A stretch of 64,000 nucleotides of DNA, from contig NZ_NEVK01000006.1 in assembly GCF_002261265.1 (NCBI RefSeq), positions 682,001 to 746,000 of the forward strand. Reading direction: 5' to 3'. The position numbers and the translations under genes are program-made. The DNA is from Bordetella genomosp. 7. Its GTDB lineage: Bacteria > Pseudomonadota > Gammaproteobacteria > Burkholderiales > Burkholderiaceae_B. This document shows positions 61,432-64,000 of this stretch, in pieces (positions within the stretch are counted from its first letter, which is position 1; each line of letters begins with the position of its first letter). A model generated the notes under the pieces. The model saw only the letters and a program-made list of their open reading frames with translations. It was not told where the DNA came from and did not search any database.

Positions 61432-62235
61432 ATGCGCGTGCATCACAGCCTACTCGACACTCTGCGCCCGCCCACCGGCCTGCGCGTTCTGATCTCCGCC
61501 GGCGCGACAGGCATTGGCGCCTCCATGGCGCGCGCCTTCCATGACGCCGGCGCCCGCATCCACCTTTGCGATATCGACGGCGCCGGCCTGGACCGCCTGG
61601 GCGCCGAGTTGCCCGGCATAACCACCACCCTGGCCGACGCCGCCCTCGCCAGGGATGTAGAGGCCGTGTTCGACGACATCGCCAATACGCTGGGCGGCCT
61701 GGACGTACTGGTCAACAACGTCGGCATTGCGGGGCCCACCGGGCCCATCGAGGCTCTGGGGCACGCCGACTGGGAGCGCACGGTGGCCGTCAACTTGAAC
61801 AGCCACTTTTACTTCGCGCGCCGGGCGGTGCCGCTTTTGAAAGCTTCACCGCACAGCCCCTGCATGATCGCCATGAGCTCCGTCGCGGGCCGGCTGGGCT
61901 ACCCGCTGCGCACACCTTACGCGTCCACCAAGTGGGCGGTCGTGGGCATGATGAAGTCGCTGGCCATCGAACTGGGGCCCCATGGGGTACGCGCCAACGC
62001 CATCCTGCCCGGCACGGTCGAAGGCGAGCGCATGCGCGGCGTCATCGCCGCGCGCGCGGCCGCCAGTGGCCGTTCCGAGAAGGCGATGCGCGAGGAGTAT
62101 CTGCGCAAGATCTCGCTGCGCCGCATGGTGACGGCGGACGACATCTCGGCCACCGCCCTGTTTCTTTGTTCGCCCGCGGCGCGCAATATCACCGGCCAGG
62201 CCATCAGCGTAGACGGCAACATGGAATATCTGTAA
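61432..62235 (+). CDS. SDR family oxidoreductase
   Basis: This 267-residue short-chain dehydrogenase has the cofactor motif SAGATGIGASMA, LCDID after the second strand (an acidic Asp favours NAD), NNVGIAGPTGP, the catalytic Ser in IAMSSVAGRLG and the YASTK motif, and ends NITGQAISVDGNMEYL. I give ATG 61432, but AGGA is only one base away; GTG 61438 has better spacing. It is followed after 57 bases by a Liv-type binding protein, so it probably oxidises the imported alcohol or hydroxy acid. Confidence 0.9.
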   Translation: MRVHHSLLDTLRPPTGLRVLISAGATGIGASMARAFHDAGARIHLCDIDGAGLDRLGAELPGITTTLADAALARDVEAVFDDIANTLGGLDVLVNNVGIAGPTGPIEALGHADWERTVAVNLNSHFYFARRAVPLLKASPHSPCMIAMSSVAGRLGYPLRTPYASTKWAVVGMMKSLAIELGPHGVRANAILPGTVEGERMRGVIAARAAASGRSEKAMREEYLRKISLRRMVTADDISATALFLCSPAARNITGQAISVDGNMEYL

Positions 62236-62292
62236 CCCGCCCGGGCCCCGACCGGCCGGCAATGTCGAACCACAAACAACAGGAGACAAACC

Positions 62293-63534
62293 ATGCACCC
62301 ACTTGAACGATCGGCCATTGCCGCCGCGCTGGCGTGCTGCTGCGCCCTGCCCGCGGGCGCGGCCCCCGTCAAGATCGGCCTCGTCGAAACCCTGTCGGGG
62401 CCTCAAGCCTCGTCGGGTCAGGCTTATCGGACGGCCGTGCGCTATGTAGTCGACGAGATCAATGCCGCTGGCGGCTGGAACGGCGAACCGGTGCAGCTGC
62501 TCGAGTACGACAACCAGGGTGGCCCGGCCGGCGCGGCCGACAAGCTTCGCGCTGCCGCCGCCGATGGCGTGCAGATTGTGGTGCAGGGCGCGTCGTCGGC
62601 CATTGGCGGCCAGATCACCGAGGACATACGCAAGCACAATCTGCGCAATCCCGGCAAGGAGATGGTCTACATCAACATGGGGGCCGAGGCGTTGGAGCTC
62701 ACCGGCACGAAGTGCAATTTCTATCACTTCCGTTTTGCCGGCAATGCCCAGGTGCGCACCAAGGCCCTGGTGGCCGGCATGAAAAAGGCTGACGCACTGG
62801 GAGACAAGGTGTACGCCATCAACCAGAACTATTCCTGGGGCCAGGATATGCAGCAGGCCATTATCGACAACCAGGACAACGGCGGCTACCAAGTGGTGGA
62901 AAAAACGCTGCATGACGTCAACCGCATCCAGGACTTCGCGCCCTACGTGGCGAAGATCACCGCCTCGGGCGCCGACACCGTCATTACCGGCAACTGGTCC
63001 AACGATCTGCTGCTGCTGATGAAGGCGTCGCGGTCCGCGGGCCTGAAGGCGCGCTTTGGCACCGTCTACCTGGACCAGCCGGGCAACCTGGCCAACGCCG
63101 GCGACACTGCGGTGGGCCACTTCGTCGTGCATACGTTCAACGCTCAGGCTGGCGGGCCCGACGCCCAGGCCTTCGTCAAGGACTACCAGGCCAAGACCGG
63201 CCATATGCCGGTGTTCATCGAGCCACAAACGGTGTTCGGCATGAAGATGGTGGCCGACGCACTGAAGCGTACGCCAGCCAAGGACGGCAAGCTGGATGTC
63301 GATGACCTGGCGCTCGCCCTGGAAACCGCCCGAATCCCGACCCCCATGGGACAAATGAGCATGCGCGCCTCCGATCACCAGGCGCAGCTGCCGATGGTGG
63401 TCTCCACGGTGTCGCCCGACGCGCGCAACAAGGTCGACGGCACCGGGCTGGGCTTCACGCCGGTGCTATTGATCGATGCCGACGCAGCCTCCACGCCGGC
63501 CCAACCCAGCTGCCAGATGAAGCGTCCCAGCTAG
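62293..63534 (+). CDS. Branched-chain amino-acid-type ABC binding protein (LivK-like)
   Basis: A 413-residue periplasmic protein with a signal peptide of about 23 residues (CALPAGAA), then VKIGLVETLSGPQASSGQAYRTAV, VDEINAAGG and YDNQGGPAGAADKLRAAAADGVQIVVQGASS, matching LivK-type receptors. Many of this family bind aromatic acids, amides or short-chain hydroxy acids rather than leucine. GGAGA lies eight bases before the ATG. The next gene encodes the LivH permease, 10 bases later. Confidence 0.92.
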   Translation: MHPLERSAIAAALACCCALPAGAAPVKIGLVETLSGPQASSGQAYRTAVRYVVDEINAAGGWNGEPVQLLEYDNQGGPAGAADKLRAAAADGVQIVVQGASSAIGGQITEDIRKHNLRNPGKEMVYINMGAEALELTGTKCNFYHFRFAGNAQVRTKALVAGMKKADALGDKVYAINQNYSWGQDMQQAIIDNQDNGGYQVVEKTLHDVNRIQDFAPYVAKITASGADTVITGNWSNDLLLLMKASRSAGLKARFGTVYLDQPGNLANAGDTAVGHFVVHTFNAQAGGPDAQAFVKDYQAKTGHMPVFIEPQTVFGMKMVADALKRTPAKDGKLDVDDLALALETARIPTPMGQMSMRASDHQAQLPMVVSTVSPDARNKVDGTGLGFTPVLLIDADAASTPAQPSCQMKRPS

Positions 63535-63544
63535 GCCCGGCGCC

Positions 63545-64000
63545 ATGGAACAAATAATCTATTCCCTGTTGAACGGCGTTATCTACGGGCTGCTTTTGTT
63601 CATGGTGTCCGCAGGGCTGACGCTGATCTTCGGCATGATGGGTGTGCTGAACTTCGCGCACGCGTCGTTCTATATGCTGGGCGCCTACTTCGCCTACACC
63701 TTGCAGGGAGCCATGGGTTTCTGGCCTGCGGTTGCCGCCGCGCCGCTGCTGGTGGGGCTGATAGGCATCGTAGTCGAGCGCTACTTCTTGCGACGGGTGC
63801 ACCGCCACGGCCACGCCCACGAGCTGCTGCTGACTTTCGGGCTGTCGTTCATCATCGCCGAGACCGTCAAGCTGTTCTATGGCAACTACCCCGTCGACTA
63901 CCGCGTACCCGCCTCGCTCGACTTCGCGGCATTCAGCATCGGCGTAACGCAGTACCCCGCGTACCGCCTGCTGATGGGCGGAATCGCCATCGCGATGTTC
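63545..64000 (+). CDS. Branched-chain amino-acid-type ABC permease (LivH-like), partial
   Basis: The first 152 residues are present; the gene runs off the right edge. It begins MEQIIYSLLNGVIYGLLLFMVSAGLTLIFGMMGVLNFAH, the standard LivH N-terminus, with further helices at PAVAAAPLLVGLIGIVVERYF and LLLTFGLSFIIAETV. LivM, LivG and LivF should follow outside the window. It transports the ligand of the LivK-like receptor. Confidence 0.92.
   Translation, partial: MEQIIYSLLNGVIYGLLLFMVSAGLTLIFGMMGVLNFAHASFYMLGAYFAYTLQGAMGFWPAVAAAPLLVGLIGIVVERYFLRRVHRHGHAHELLLTFGLSFIIAETVKLFYGNYPVDYRVPASLDFAAFSIGVTQYPAYRLLMGGIAIAMF

Overview
The window is 64 kb of high-GC, gene-dense DNA, almost certainly from a Betaproteobacterium of the Burkholderiales and most like Bordetella, Achromobacter or other Alcaligenaceae. 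The reasons are two orphan Bug-type (tripartite tricarboxylate) solute receptors without TctAB partners, a DUF3348/DUF802/DUF2894 gene set, many ABC importers for peptides, sulfonate-like compounds and branched-chain amino acids, and strong codon bias that creates long antisense reading frames. The genus is an inference. I see no rRNA, tRNA, insertion sequence, prophage or CRISPR array. No gene-free stretch exceeds about 240 bases.

Layout. 1-2.1 kb: Hsp20 chaperone overlapping a Lon protease cut by the window edge. 2.2-6.3 kb: an aldo/keto reductase divergent from a class II aldolase / Bug receptor / D-2-hydroxyacid dehydrogenase operon. 6.4-7.9 kb: a small orphan protein, then a carboxymuconolactone-decarboxylase/AhpD-like protein and an Rrf2 regulator that share the operator GGATA-N5-TATCC. 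8.0-12.4 kb: a four-gene operon (DUF3348, DUF802, MotB/OmpA-like, DUF2894) that looks like an uncharacterised ion-driven stator complex with a long coiled-coil tail. 12.4-19.1 kb: a beta-propeller protein with its two-winged-helix regulator, a TetR-controlled quinone reductase, a Bug receptor with a gamma-glutamyltransferase-like enzyme, and a MarR regulator.

19.2-29.8 kb (minus strand): a sugar-acid or hydroxy-acid cluster with a GntR regulator, KdgD-like dehydratase, an Opp/Dpp-type importer, an Ldh2-type dehydrogenase and a D-2-hydroxyacid dehydrogenase, preceded by an exported argininosuccinate-lyase-like protein. 30.0-40.3 kb (plus strand): one long tightly packed cluster with two complete NitT/TauT-type importers around an oxidoreductase, a thioesterase, an acyl-CoA ligase and a BAAT-fold acyltransferase/hydrolase; its substrate is unknown. 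40.5-41.8 kb: an SRPBCC protein and an alpha/beta hydrolase.

41.8-53.4 kb (minus strand): an eleven-gene cluster reading DauA-like D-amino-acid dehydrogenase, RidA, MlrC-type M81 protease, peptide-type importer, D-aminoacylase, N-carbamoyl-D-amino-acid hydrolase and XRE-cupin regulator. It forms a coherent route for uptake and breakdown of N-blocked D-amino acids. 53.5-59.3 kb: the ligase-associated DNA damage response cassette (exonuclease, ATP-dependent ligase, Lhr-type helicase, PdeM phosphoesterase), translationally coupled to an upstream GAF/PucR regulator. 61.4-64 kb: a divergent SDR dehydrogenase and the start of a branched-chain amino-acid-type (Liv) importer.

Several regulators have clear palindromic sites beside them (Rrf2, TetR, GntR, XRE and PucR loci), described below. 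All functional calls rest on reading motifs and family resemblance by eye; no database search was run.
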